64,000 bases of DNA, taken from positions 49,782 through 113,781 of the forward strand of contig NZ_JAJJPA010000023.1 of NCBI RefSeq assembly GCF_020907985.1. Direction: 5' to 3'. Made by a program: the position numbers and the translations under genes. Positions 33,124-43,700 of this stretch are shown here, piece by piece. The notes beneath the pieces were generated by a model. It had not been told where the DNA came from. It was given only the letters and a program-made list of their open reading frames with translations, and searched no databases. Positions within the stretch are counted from its first letter, which is position 1. The number at the start of each line of letters is the position of its first letter. Origin of the DNA: Kitasatospora humi (GTDB lineage Bacteria; Actinomycetota; Actinomycetes; Streptomycetales; Streptomycetaceae).

Positions 33124-35931
33124 TCAGGCGGCTCGGCGCACCAGGGTGACCCGGGAGCGGGTGAGCAGCGCGGCCAGTCCGGTGGCGAGCAGCGGCAGCA
33201 CCAGCAGGGTGAGCCCCAGGGTCGACCAGGGCAACGCGATCACCGTGTGCCTGCCGGGGACCGTGCTGCCGGGCGGCGCGGCGTCCATGACCCGGCGCAA
33301 CGCCACCGCCGGAACGATCCCGCACACGGCACCGAGGAGGGCGCCCATCGCCGCGATAGTCCCGCACTGGAAACCGGAGAGCCGCCGTCGGATCCCCGGG
33401 GCGGCGCCCACCGCCGCCAGGGTGGCCAGGTCCTGCTGGGAGTCGGCGGCCGCCAGCCCGGTGGCGATGCCGGCCGCGCCGAGCGCCACCAGACCGGCGA
33501 ACGCGGTGAGGCCGAGCACCAGCGTGGGTCTGCGGGGCCGGAACCCACGCTCCACCCTGAGCACGTCGCCGCCGTTCGGCTCCAGCTCGCTCAGCGCCCC
33601 GGTGGCCCGCTGGACGGCGGCGTCCGAGGGCATCGCGGCCGGCAGCCAGACAACGGCGCTGTCACGGGTGCCCATGCCCAGCCGGGCGGCGGTGTCCGGA
33701 GCCAGGTACATGCGGGCCGCCGGGTGCGGCACCGGTGCCAGCACCGCGTCCACCAGCACGTCACGGTAGGGCGGCGGGGGGCTGCCGGCGAGGCCGAACG
33801 GCTCCTGCAGCCGGACGATGGCCTTGCCGTCCTGGAGCATCGACGGTTCGAAGACCACCGCCTTGCCCGCCGCCGCGGCCTGCTCGGCGGCCTGGCCCGG
33901 CAGCCCGAACAGATTGTGCAGCACCCCCGGATCACCGCTGACCACGCTGCCCAGCCCGGCCGGTCCGGTGCGCTGGCAGCGCGGGTCCTGGTAGAGCCCC
34001 ATCGGCACCGGCTGGTTCTTCGCCGACAGGTCGTCGGCGGGGCAGCGGGCGGCGGGCGGCGGTTCGGCCGTCACGTCGCCGCAGCGGCCCCCGGTGCCGC
34101 AGTCGCCGTACCGCAGCGCGAGCACTGTCGCACCCGGGCCGAGGTCCGGCATCGCCCGCTCGACGGCGGTGCGCTGGGCAGCCGCCGTGCCCTGGCCGTG
34201 CCCGCTGTCGGTGAGGAACAGTGTGACGGCCTTGTCGGGAGCCGACGGCACGTAGGCCGCTCGCTGCTCGGCGTCGTTGCTGGCGGCGTAGACACCGACC
34301 GCCACCGAGCCGGCCACCGCGGCCATCACGGCGGCCACCGCCGGTGCGGTGCGCCCGCGGTGCCGGACCGAGTCGCGCAGCGCCAGCCGGGGCGCCAGCG
34401 GCAGGACCCGGCCGAGCCGGCCGAACAGGCCCACCAGCGTGGGGGTGCAGGCGACCATGCCGAGCTCGGCGATCACCGAGCCACCGAGCACCGCGATGCT
34501 GCTGTGACCACGGTCCAACGCGGTGGGGCCGAGCAGCGCCATCGCCGTCCCACCACCCACCATCAGCACGCCCAGCGCCAGCAGCCGCTTGGCCGGCGGC
34601 CTGACGGTGCCGCGCCCGGTGAGCGCCGCCACCACGTCCTGCCGGGCCGCCTGCACGGCCGGCACCACGGCCGCCAGCAATCCGGTGACCAGGCCGATCG
34701 CCGCGACTCCGAGCAGGTCGCCGGGCACCAGGGCCAGCGCGCCGAACCGCTTGCCTGACAGCAGCTCCAACTGGTTGCGGGCGAGCACCACCAGCAGCAC
34801 GGCCAGTCCGGTCCCGACCACGGCACCCGCCAGGCCCAGTACCACGCCGCCCCCGAGCACCACCGCACGCACCTGCGCCCGGTCGCCGCCGGCCGCGGCC
34901 AGCAGGCCCAACTGCCGCCGGGAGCGCCGGGCGCCGACCGCGAAGGCGGGGCCGGCGAGCAGCACGATCTCCAGCAGCGCCATTCCCACCACAGTGATCA
35001 GGGTCACCTGGTCGGCCCGGTCGAGGCCGGCGGTGAGCGAGGGGTCCTGGTCCGGCCTGCCGTAGTACGGCACCTGGGAGCGGGCCGGCGGGTGCAGCAC
35101 CACGCTGCGCGAGGTGGCGGAGAACCCGTACTTGTTGAGCTCCAGCACCTTCGGCCAGTCGACGGCCGTGCCGGCCGGCAGCTTCACCAGCCATTCGTGC
35201 ACGCTGTCCGCCGCCTGCGGGTCGCTGCCGCCGGACCCCGCGGTGTCGGCGGCGGCCACCGCGGCGACCGCGCTCGGCCGGCTCACCAGCGCGGTCGTCT
35301 TGAGGTCGTCCGGGTACTCCGCGACTCCGGTGATGGTGAACGACCGGTCACCCAGACTGGTGGTGCTACCGACCTTGAGGCCGGAGCGGTCCAGGAAGGT
35401 GCGGGTGGCCGCGAGTTCGCGGTCACCGGCCGGCGCCCGGCCGGACACCAGGTCGATCCGGCCGCGCCAGACCGGGTCGGCCAGGTCGGCGGCGGCCACC
35501 GTGGCCCGCAGCCGGCCGGTGGCGCTGGTGGCCAGTTCCGCCCGGTCGGCCGGGATCGGTACCAGCGCCGACCCGGGCGGCAGCAGCCGGGCGGCCAGCA
35601 CCGCCGGATCGGTGTTCCGGCTGCGCTGCTGCTCGGGGGTGCCGGCCTGGCCGTCCAGCAGCGGCACCACGTCCTGCCCGTCGGAGGCCAACGGTGCCTG
35701 AATGATCCGGGCGCCGGGCTCGTCGAACTCCAGCAACACGTCGGCGGTGCCCAGTTCCCGGGTGGCCCGCTGGGCGGGCGTGAGTTCGGAGCTGTGGTAC
35801 ACCACGTCGACACCGGCGACGCCGAGCACCGGCAGCGCGATCATGGCGAGCACCAGGGCGCTGCGGCCCTTGGCCCGCAGTGCGTCCCGCCGGGCGATCC
35901 GCAGCGCCACCCTCCAGGAGCCGAGCCTCAT
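33124..35931 (-). CDS. ABC transporter permease (MacB/FtsX type)
   Basis: 935 residues. N-terminal RDALRAKGRSALVLAMIALPVLG opens a first transmembrane helix, then a large extracytoplasmic domain, a group of transmembrane helices, another soluble part and a last transmembrane group, the usual double FtsX layout. Start ATG 35931 overlaps the ATPase stop by 4 bp. Probably exports or senses a lipid/peptide; target unknown. Controlled together with the PadR regulator. Confidence 0.9.
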   Translation of the reverse strand: MRLGSWRVALRIARRDALRAKGRSALVLAMIALPVLGVAGVDVVYHSSELTPAQRATRELGTADVLLEFDEPGARIIQAPLASDGQDVVPLLDGQAGTPEQQRSRNTDPAVLAARLLPPGSALVPIPADRAELATSATGRLRATVAAADLADPVWRGRIDLVSGRAPAGDRELAATRTFLDRSGLKVGSTTSLGDRSFTITGVAEYPDDLKTTALVSRPSAVAAVAAADTAGSGGSDPQAADSVHEWLVKLPAGTAVDWPKVLELNKYGFSATSRSVVLHPPARSQVPYYGRPDQDPSLTAGLDRADQVTLITVVGMALLEIVLLAGPAFAVGARRSRRQLGLLAAAGGDRAQVRAVVLGGGVVLGLAGAVVGTGLAVLLVVLARNQLELLSGKRFGALALVPGDLLGVAAIGLVTGLLAAVVPAVQAARQDVVAALTGRGTVRPPAKRLLALGVLMVGGGTAMALLGPTALDRGHSSIAVLGGSVIAELGMVACTPTLVGLFGRLGRVLPLAPRLALRDSVRHRGRTAPAVAAVMAAVAGSVAVGVYAASNDAEQRAAYVPSAPDKAVTLFLTDSGHGQGTAAAQRTAVERAMPDLGPGATVLALRYGDCGTGGRCGDVTAEPPPAARCPADDLSAKNQPVPMGLYQDPRCQRTGPAGLGSVVSGDPGVLHNLFGLPGQAAEQAAAAGKAVVFEPSMLQDGKAIVRLQEPFGLAGSPPPPYRDVLVDAVLAPVPHPAARMYLAPDTAARLGMGTRDSAVVWLPAAMPSDAAVQRATGALSELEPNGGDVLRVERGFRPRRPTLVLGLTAFAGLVALGAAGIATGLAAADSQQDLATLAAVGAAPGIRRRLSGFQCGTIAAMGALLGAVCGIVPAVALRRVMDAAPPGSTVPGRHTVIALPWSTLGLTLLVLPLLATGLAALLTRSRVTLVRRAA

Positions 35932-36667
35932 CGGGCACCCGCCTCGCCGGCCCCGGTCACCAGCAGGCTCTCCGGCTGCTGCCGCCCGGTCTCGTCGACC
36001 AGCAGGCCGTCCCGCAGGAAGACCACCCGGTCGGCCCAGGCCGCGTGCCGGGCCTCGTGGGTGACCATCATGGCCGCCGCACCGGCGTCGCAGCGGGCCC
36101 GCAGCACCGCGAGCACCTCCTCGCCGGTGCCGGAGTCCAGCGCCCCGGTGGGCTCGTCGGCCAGCACCAGGCGGCGCTCGCCGATCAGCGAGCGGGCGAT
36201 CGCCACCCGCTGCTGCTGGCCTCCGGACATGTCGTCGGGGAACCGGTCGGCCAGCTCGGCGATGTGCAGCTCCTCCAGGGCGGCCAGCGCCTCGCGGCGC
36301 GCGGTGCGGGCCGACACCCCGTCGAGTTCCCTGGGCAGGGCGATGTTCTCGGCGGCGGTCAGCGCCGGAATCAGGTTGTAGTCCTGGAAGACGTAGCCGA
36401 TGGAGCGGCGGCGGACCTCGGCCAGCTTCTTGCGGGAGAGACCGGCGAGCGGCCGGCCCTCGACCAGCACCCGGCCCTCGGTCGGCGTATCCAGCCCACC
36501 GGCCAGGGTGAGCAGGGTCGACTTGCCGGAGCCGGACGGGCCCATCACGGCCACGAACTCCCCCGGCGCCACGGCCAGGTCGACGGCGCGCAGTGCGTGC
36601 ACCTCGGCGGCGCCGCGGCCGTGCACCCGGCTCACCCGCTCCAGCTGGAGCACCGGCTGGCGGTCGG

Positions 36668-36671
<4 letters not shown>
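35928..36671 (-). CDS. ABC transporter ATP-binding protein
   Basis: 247 residues. Walker A GPSGSGKST, signature MSGGQQQRVAIA, Walker B LVLADEPTGALDS and an H-loop THEARHA. MacB/LolD-type ATPase coupling to the FtsX permease downstream (4-bp overlap) and overlapping padR upstream by 4 bp. Confidence 0.94.
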
Positions 36672-37270
<599 letters not shown>

Positions 37271-37278
37271 ACCGAGTA

Positions 37279-37321
37279 TGTATACCCGGAATCCGGCACC
37301 GTGTATACCCGGTATGCACGG
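37279..37321. promoter_or_regulatory. Probable PadR operator
   Basis: TGTATACCCGG occurs twice, at 37279-37289 and 37302-37312 (23-bp spacing). The second copy lies in an imperfect 23-bp palindrome (CCGTGTATACC, C, GGTATGCACGG). The sites begin 9 bp upstream of the padR start and lie between padR and the divergent gene at 37379. Confidence 0.6.
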
Positions 37322-37378
37322 TGCCGGACGTGTCCCGACGTGCCGCCGCCGGCCCCCCGTAGGGCGTACCGTCACCGG

Positions 37379-38350
37379 GTGAGCCCTCTGCGAATCGCGA
37401 CCTTCAACGTGCTGCACGGCCGGCCGCTGGCCGCCGACGGCAGCCCGCTCCCCTTCCCCGCCCAGCCGGCCGAGCCGCTGCACGAGGCGATCGCCGCGCT
37501 GGACGCCGATGTGCTGGCGCTCCAGGAAGTGGACCGCTACCAGCAGCGCTCCGGACTGGCCGACCAGACCGCCGTGGCCGCCAAGGCGATGGGCGCCGCC
37601 GACTGGCGGTTCGCCGCCGCCCTGCACGGCACCCCGGCCCCGGTCGCCGGCTGGCTGCCCGATCCCGAACCGCGCGGCCTCACCGTCTACGGGCCCGAGG
37701 ACGAGGAGCGCGCCACCGACCGCCCCTCCTACGGCACCGCCCTGCTCACCCGGCTGCCGGTGCGCCACTGGCGGGCCCGGCGGTTCGCGCCCGCGCCGTT
37801 CGGGCTGCCGCTGCGGGTGGCCGGGCGGCGCGGGCTGACCCCGGTGCCGGACGAGCCGCGGGCCGCGCTGGCCGCGGTGCTGGAGGGCGAGCGCGGGCCG
37901 TTCACCGTGGTGGCGACCCACCTGTCCTTCGTGCCCGGCTGGAACATGGCGCAGCTGACCGGGATCCGGCGCTGGATCGCCGACCTGCCGCGGCCCTACC
38001 TGGTGCTCGGCGACTTCAACCTGGTCGGCCCCGTCCCGCGCACCGTGCTCGGCGGAGCCACCGCACTGGACCGGGCGCCGGCCTCCCGGCAGCGCCTGCG
38101 CGAGCTGCGCGCCGCCCGCCGCGCCGGCGGCGCCCCGCTGCCCCGCCGCCGGCTCGGTCGCGAGCCGGGCACCCGCCTGCCGGGCTGGCACGACCTGGCC
38201 CGCACCCCCACGTACCCCTCGCACCGGCCGGCCGTGCAGTTCGACCACGTGCTGGCGGTCGGCCTGCCGCACACGGCCGTCGGCACCGTCACGGCCCCCC
38301 GGGTCGCGGTCTCCGACCACCGGCCGCTGCTGGTGGAGGTGGAGTTGTGA
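37379..38350 (+). CDS. Endonuclease/exonuclease/phosphatase (EEP) family protein
   Basis: 323 residues from GTG 37379. A TACCGT hexamer 6 bp upstream and no ribosome-binding site point to a leaderless transcript. EEP motifs: ATFNVLHGR, LALQEVDRYQ (metal Glu), THLSF, VLGDFNLVG and SDHRPLL (catalytic Asp-His). No signal peptide. Could act on phosphodiester or phospholipid substrates; role unknown. Divergent from the padR operon, overlapping operators. Confidence 0.88.
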   Translation: MSPLRIATFNVLHGRPLAADGSPLPFPAQPAEPLHEAIAALDADVLALQEVDRYQQRSGLADQTAVAAKAMGAADWRFAAALHGTPAPVAGWLPDPEPRGLTVYGPEDEERATDRPSYGTALLTRLPVRHWRARRFAPAPFGLPLRVAGRRGLTPVPDEPRAALAAVLEGERGPFTVVATHLSFVPGWNMAQLTGIRRWIADLPRPYLVLGDFNLVGPVPRTVLGGATALDRAPASRQRLRELRAARRAGGAPLPRRRLGREPGTRLPGWHDLARTPTYPSHRPAVQFDHVLAVGLPHTAVGTVTAPRVAVSDHRPLLVEVEL

Positions 38351-38460
38351 ATGGGTCCGGTGACAGGGTTGTGACCGAACTGGCAGCCCTGTCCGCGACC
38401 TGATTGACTCTCAACCGCACGAGGGTGACGGAACGACGGCTATCACGGGGGAAGGGATCA

Positions 38461-38766
38461 GTGGCCGATACCACCATGGACCCGGCTGCGGTGCAGGCCG
38501 CGGGCACGGCGGCGGAAGGACTCTCCAACCAGGTCTCGGGGTACCAGCCCCAGCTGGCCCAAGCCGCCGGCGAAGCGGCCGGCGGCGTGCCCAAGACCGC
38601 CACCGCGAGCTCGGTCCAGAGCAACGGCGGAGCCTGGAGCCAGGCGATCGGCAAGCTCGCCGCCACCATGGACCAGCAGGGCATGAACCTGGTCACGTGC
38701 AGCCAGCGGCAGTCCGGCACCGAGAGCACGGTCGCCGGCAGCCTGCGGGCGATCCAGACCGGTTGA
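38461..38766 (+). CDS. ESX/EspC-like small protein
   Basis: 101 residues. The start is GTG 38461, with GGAAGGG upstream. An EspC-like N-terminus (MDPAAVQAAGTAAEGLSNQV), Gly/Ala-rich helices and one Trp in the middle (GAWSQAIGKLAATMDQQG) resemble type VII secretion (ESX) substrates. A single Cys lies in NLVTCSQ. Pairs with the next gene, 10 bp downstream. No ESX machinery is in the window. Confidence 0.6.
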   Translation: MADTTMDPAAVQAAGTAAEGLSNQVSGYQPQLAQAAGEAAGGVPKTATASSVQSNGGAWSQAIGKLAATMDQQGMNLVTCSQRQSGTESTVAGSLRAIQTG

Positions 38767-38776
38767 CGGAGGACCG

Positions 38777-39367
38777 ATGGACTTCACCACCCTGCGCGAC
38801 ATGCAACCGGGCGCCCTGTTCAAGGCCGCCGATGAGTACACGGCGATGGCGCAGAAGTTCGGCCAGGCCGCCGCCGACTGGGGCAGCCAGGTCTGCTCGG
38901 CCGCCAAGAAGGCATGGACCGGCCAGGCGGCCGGCGCGGCCGAGGCCTCGCTCGACACCACGACGAACCGGCTGACCAGCGCGTCGTCGCTGCTCATGCA
39001 GAACGGCGACCTGCTGTCCGCCACCGGCCGGCAGTTCCTCCAGCTCCAGCAGGAGCTGCGGCAGCTGATCGCCTGGGCCGGGCAGAACGGCCTGGTGATC
39101 CACGACGACGGCAGCGTGGCGCCGAACCCGCAGGCGCCCCAGCCGCCGGGCGGTGCGTCTAGCCAGGCCGTGGCCCAGTCCGCGCTGGCCGCCCAGCTCG
39201 CCGAGGTGCTGGCCCGGGCGTCGGCCGTCGACCAGAACGCCTCCCAGTCCCTCGACATGAACTCCCTGGCGATCGGCTCCGACGTCACCAACGATCCGGG
39301 CGGCCCCGGGCAGCCCGCCGGCCCGAGCGGAACCAGCCGGGGCGGTCGCAACGCGCCGGCCGCATAG
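38777..39367 (+). CDS. WXG100/ESX-superfamily-like protein with Pro/Ala-rich tail
   Basis: 196 residues from ATG 38777 (GGAGG upstream). It opens with DFTTLRDMQPGALFKAADEYTAMA and a helical hairpin containing AWTGQAAGAAEASLD; then a short strand GLVIHDDGSVAPNPQ as found in actinomycete ESX-associated proteins; then Pro/Gly/Ala-rich low complexity. The partner is probably the 101-residue gene upstream. The stop codon abuts that of the convergent phosphatase gene (no intergenic base). Confidence 0.6.
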   Translation: MDFTTLRDMQPGALFKAADEYTAMAQKFGQAAADWGSQVCSAAKKAWTGQAAGAAEASLDTTTNRLTSASSLLMQNGDLLSATGRQFLQLQQELRQLIAWAGQNGLVIHDDGSVAPNPQAPQPPGGASSQAVAQSALAAQLAEVLARASAVDQNASQSLDMNSLAIGSDVTNDPGGPGQPAGPSGTSRGGRNAPAA

Positions 39368-40558
39368 CTACTGCCGGGTCAGCCGGCCGTTCTGGTGCGG
39401 CAGCTGCCGGCTGCCGTGCGCGACGGGCTCGTACTGCAGCAGCAGCATCGCCGCGTCGTCACCGAGCGGCCGGCCGACATGGCGGACCACATCGGCGTGC
39501 AGGCGGTCCAGCACGTCCACCGGGCCGCCCTGCGCGCAGCGCGGGAACCGGTCGGCCAGCGGGTAGAAGCGGCCCGCCCGGTCACGGGCCTCGATCACCC
39601 CGTCGGTGAAGAGGAGCACCCGGTCGCCGGGGGCGAACGGCACCCGGTGCACCGGCGGCGACACGTCGGCCGGGTCGAGCACGCCCAGCGGCGGCACGGT
39701 CTCGGGCAGCTCCAGGGGCCGCACGGTGCCGTCGCCGGTCAGCAGCAGCGGCGCCGGGTGCCCGCAGTTGACGATCTCCGCGGTGCCGTCCGGGCCGACC
39801 CCGATCAGCACCAGGGTGACGAACTCCTCGTCCACCCCGGGGTGGTCGTGCTCGTGCAGCGCCCGGTCCAGGCTGACGGCCAGCCAGCCGGCCACCTTCC
39901 CCAGGGCCGGCTCCTGGTGCGCCGCCTCCCGGAAGGCACCGAGCACCGCGGCGGCGGTCTCCACCGCGCCGAGGCCCTTGCCGCGCACGTCGCCGACGAC
40001 CGCGCGCACTCCGTGCCGGGTGTCGACCACCTCGTAGAGGTCGCCGCCGATCCGCGCGTGCGCGGCGGCCGCGGCGTAGTGCACGGCGGCCCGCACGCTG
40101 CCCACCCGGTCCGGCACCGCGCGCAGCAGCACCCGGCGGGCGATCTCGGCCACCAGCTGGGCGTCGGCCAGCGCCTGCTCCTGACGCACCCGCAAGGTGG
40201 CGCTGACCCAGCTGATCGCGGTGACCAGGGCGATGGCGAAGACCGTGGCGCTGTGCACCGACTGGCCGAGCACGCTGTCGTAGGCCGCCATGGTGAAGGC
40301 CACGCCCTCGGACAGCAGGCCCATCAGGATCGGGTACCAGACCCGCCGGCTGACGATGGCGGCGAGCGCCGGCACCGCGGTCAGGGCCGGCTCGACGGTG
40401 ACTTGCAGGGTGCTGAGGTAGTCGAGGCCCACCACCAGGGCCATTCCGATGAACGGCAGGGCCAGGGCCGTCCGAGGCCAGGTGCCCGTCGTTCGGACGG
40501 TCGCCGGGCCCCGGGTCGGACCGGCCAGCAACTCTCTGAACCATCCGGTCGCGCTCAA
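39368..40558 (-). CDS. SpoIIE/PP2C-type membrane phosphatase
   Basis: 396 residues from TTG 40558 (GGAG 9 bp upstream); TTG 40576 is the alternative. Several N-terminal transmembrane helices (about 40-140) are followed by a SpoIIE domain: GGDLYEVVDTRHG, VGDVRGKGLGAVETAA, NCGHPAPLLL, LFTDGVIEARD and GDDAAMLLLQ, giving the expected metal Asp residues. Such phosphatases regulate anti-sigma antagonists in Streptomyces. No anti-sigma partner is adjacent. Confidence 0.85.
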   Translation of the reverse strand: MSATGWFRELLAGPTRGPATVRTTGTWPRTALALPFIGMALVVGLDYLSTLQVTVEPALTAVPALAAIVSRRVWYPILMGLLSEGVAFTMAAYDSVLGQSVHSATVFAIALVTAISWVSATLRVRQEQALADAQLVAEIARRVLLRAVPDRVGSVRAAVHYAAAAAHARIGGDLYEVVDTRHGVRAVVGDVRGKGLGAVETAAAVLGAFREAAHQEPALGKVAGWLAVSLDRALHEHDHPGVDEEFVTLVLIGVGPDGTAEIVNCGHPAPLLLTGDGTVRPLELPETVPPLGVLDPADVSPPVHRVPFAPGDRVLLFTDGVIEARDRAGRFYPLADRFPRCAQGGPVDVLDRLHADVVRHVGRPLGDDAAMLLLQYEPVAHGSRQLPHQNGRLTRQ

Positions 40559-40747
40559 CTTCGGTGTCTCCAGCAAGAGGCGCCCGGTGCATCGGCACCT
40601 GCGGCGATGACTGAGGGTGAGGAAATGGGGCCTGGCCGGTGGCCGAGCAAGCGCGGGTGACCGGTTACCGACCCCACAATAGGCGCGAAACGTGCATCGC
40701 GCAGCGGTTTCACGCGACTGTGTGACGAGTTGGATGCTCTCTGTGAC

Positions 40748-43700
40748 CTAATAGTCACTGTTCCCGATCAGAAGCGTTTCCAACGCCTTCCGTCCAGGAA
40801 GTCCTGACGGTCTTTCGACCCGACCGCTGCGGATGTGGCAGAACGCCGCGGTGACCTGCTCCGGATCCAGGCCGTGCTGCTCCGCCCAGGCCAGTCGGTA
40901 GACCGCCAGCTGCAGGGGGTCGGCGTTCTCCTCGTGACCGGTCTTCCAGTCGACGATCTCGAACCGTGACGCACCGTCAGCGTCACGCTCCCGGTACACC
41001 GCGTCGATCCGGCCGCGCACCACCCGGCCGCCGAGCACCACCTGCACCGGCACCTCCACCCGGTGCGGGCGCCGGTCGGCGTACGGCCCGCGCAGGAACG
41101 CCTCCTTGAGCTGCTCGAGGTCGTGCTCGTCGGCGATGTCGTCGTCGTCCAGGCCGGGCAGCGCGTCCGGGTCGAGCAGCGGCAGCGGGGCGAACCGGGC
41201 CTGGATCCAGGCGTGGAACCTGGTGCCCCGGCGGGCCGCGGTCTGCGGCGGCCGGGGCAGCGGGCGGGCCAGCTCATGGGCGAAACCGTCCGGGTCGGCC
41301 GCCAGCCGCATCAGTTGGGAGGCGGAGAGCGCCGCGGGCAACGGCACCTGACGCACCGACTGCCGGGACCGGCGCAACTCGCCGAGCAGCGCGTCCAGAT
41401 CACGGTCCCAGGAGTCCACCAGGCGCTGCTCCTCCGGGGCCAGCGCCTCCGGCGGCGGTGCCGGGTGGCCGGCCACCCGGCGGGCCACCACCTCGGCCAC
41501 CCGGCGGCGGGCCAGCTGGGCAGCCGGATCCAGCGGCAGCGGCCAGGGCGTGTCGCCGAGCTGTCGCAGCGCCGGGTTGTCGGCGCCGTCCACCGGCGGA
41601 TCGGCCCAGTGCTCCACCTCGCCCGCGCCCGGTCGTTCGGCGTGCTCGCGCAGCCTCTCCAGGTACTCGGACGGACCGCGCACGGTCCGCTGGGTAGGCC
41701 CCCACCAGTGCCCGGACGCCAGCAGCAGCGAACGCGGCCGGGTGACCGCGACGTAGCCGAGTCGCAGTTCCTCGGTGCCGGTCTGCTCCTTGAGACCGCT
41801 CTTGAACGCCGTCATGCCCTTGGCGTGCCAGGCCGGTACGGCGGGCAGGGTGGCCGCGTCGCCGCGCAGCGGATACGGCAGCACCTGGCGGCGACTGGTC
41901 CACTTCTCCCGGCTGCGGTTGCTCGGGAAGGCGCCCTTCACCAGTCCGGGCAGCGCCACCACGTCCCACTCCAGGCCCTTGGACTTGTGCACGGTGAGCA
42001 CCTTCACGGTGTCCTCACCGCCCGGCAGGCCGGCGTCCAGCCCCCGGTCGTACTCCTCGGCGGCCCGCAGGAAGGCCAGGAAGGCCGCCAGCCCCGGGTC
42101 GCCGTCCAGATCGGCGAATCCGGCCGCGACGTCGAGGAAGGCGTGCAGGGTCTCCCGGCGGCGGGCCGCCAGCGCCTGCGGGGAGGCGGCCAGCTCGACC
42201 TCCAGGCCGGTGACCGCGAGCACCCGGTGCAGCACGTCCATCAGCGGCTCGGCGAGCGCCCGGCGCAGCTCCCGGAGCTCCCGGGCCAGATGGGCGAACC
42301 GCACCCGGGCCTCGGGCGAGAACGGCAGCTCTCCCCCGGCCTGAGGCCGGGTGGGGGTCCCTCCCGGCCGCCCCCGGCCTCCGGCCGGGGGCGTGCCCCC
42401 GTGCTGGTCCGGCTCCAGGAAGGTCTCCAGCGCGTCGGCCAGCGAGACCACCTCGGTCGGGTCGGTCTCGGCCACCGCCTTGGCCAGCGCGTCGCCACCG
42501 GCCGGATCCGCGGTGCGGACCAGTTCGGCGGCCCGGCGGCCGAGCAGCGCCAGGTCGCGCGGGCCGATCCGCCAGCGCGGACCGATCAGCAGCCGCACCA
42601 GCGCGGCATTGGCCGTCGGATCCTGCAGCACCTCGCAGACCGCGACCAGGTCGGCCACCTCGGGCAGCTGCAGCAGCCCGCCCAGGCCCACCACCTCCAC
42701 CGGCACCTGACGGGCCACCAGGGCCGCGTGGATGTCGGGGAAGGTGGTGGCGGACCGGCAGAGCACCGCCACCGAGCCGGGCGGGGTGCCGGTGCGCACC
42801 AGGTGCGCGATCGAGTCGGCCAGCCAGTCGATCTCCTCGGCGTGGGTGGGCAGCAGCGCCACCCGGGCGAAGCCCTCCTGCTCCGCGCCGGGCGCCGGGC
42901 GCAGCGCCGCCACGCCCTCGTGCAACTCGCGCAGCGGTGCCGCCAGCTCGTTGGCGAAGGCCAGCAGCCGACCGCCGCTGCGCCGGTTCTCACTCAGGGC
43001 GTAACGGGCCGCCGGGGTGCCGTCGGCGGCCGGGAAGTGGGCCGGGAAGTCGTCCAGGTTGGCCACCGAGGCACCGCGCCAGCCGTAGATCGCCTGGCAC
43101 GGGTCGCCGACCGCGGTGACCGGGTGGCCACCGCTCGCCGCGCCGCCGAACAGGCCGGCCAGCAGCAGCCGCTGGGCCACCGAGGTGTCCTGGTACTCGT
43201 CCAGCAGCACCACCCGGTACTGCTCGCGCAGCAGCCGGCCGACCTCGGGGCGCTCGATGGCCAGCCGGGCGGAGGCGGCGATCTGGTCGCCGAAGTCCAT
43301 CAGGCCCGCGGCCTGCTTGCGGCGCCGGTACTCCTCGACCAGGGTGAGCAGCTCCAACCGGCCCCGGGCCGCCTCGGGCACGTCCCGCAGGTCCTGGTTG
43401 GTCAGCTTGACGGTGGCCAGCTCGTCCAGCAGCGCGGTGTCGAACTCGCGCAGGGCCGCGGGCGCCACCAGGTGCTCGGCCAGCTCGGCGTCGAGGGCGG
43501 TCAGCTCGGCGACCAGGGTCGCGAAGCGGTCCTTGAGGTGCGGGAACGGACCGGGCGCGGAGCGCAGCACCCGGGCGGCCAGCTGGAACCGGGTGGCGTC
43601 GGCCAGCAGGCGCACGTCCGGCTCGATGCCGATCCGCAGGCCGTGCTCCTTGAGCAGGCGGCCGGCGAAGGCGTGGTAGGTGGATATCTCCGGATCGCCC

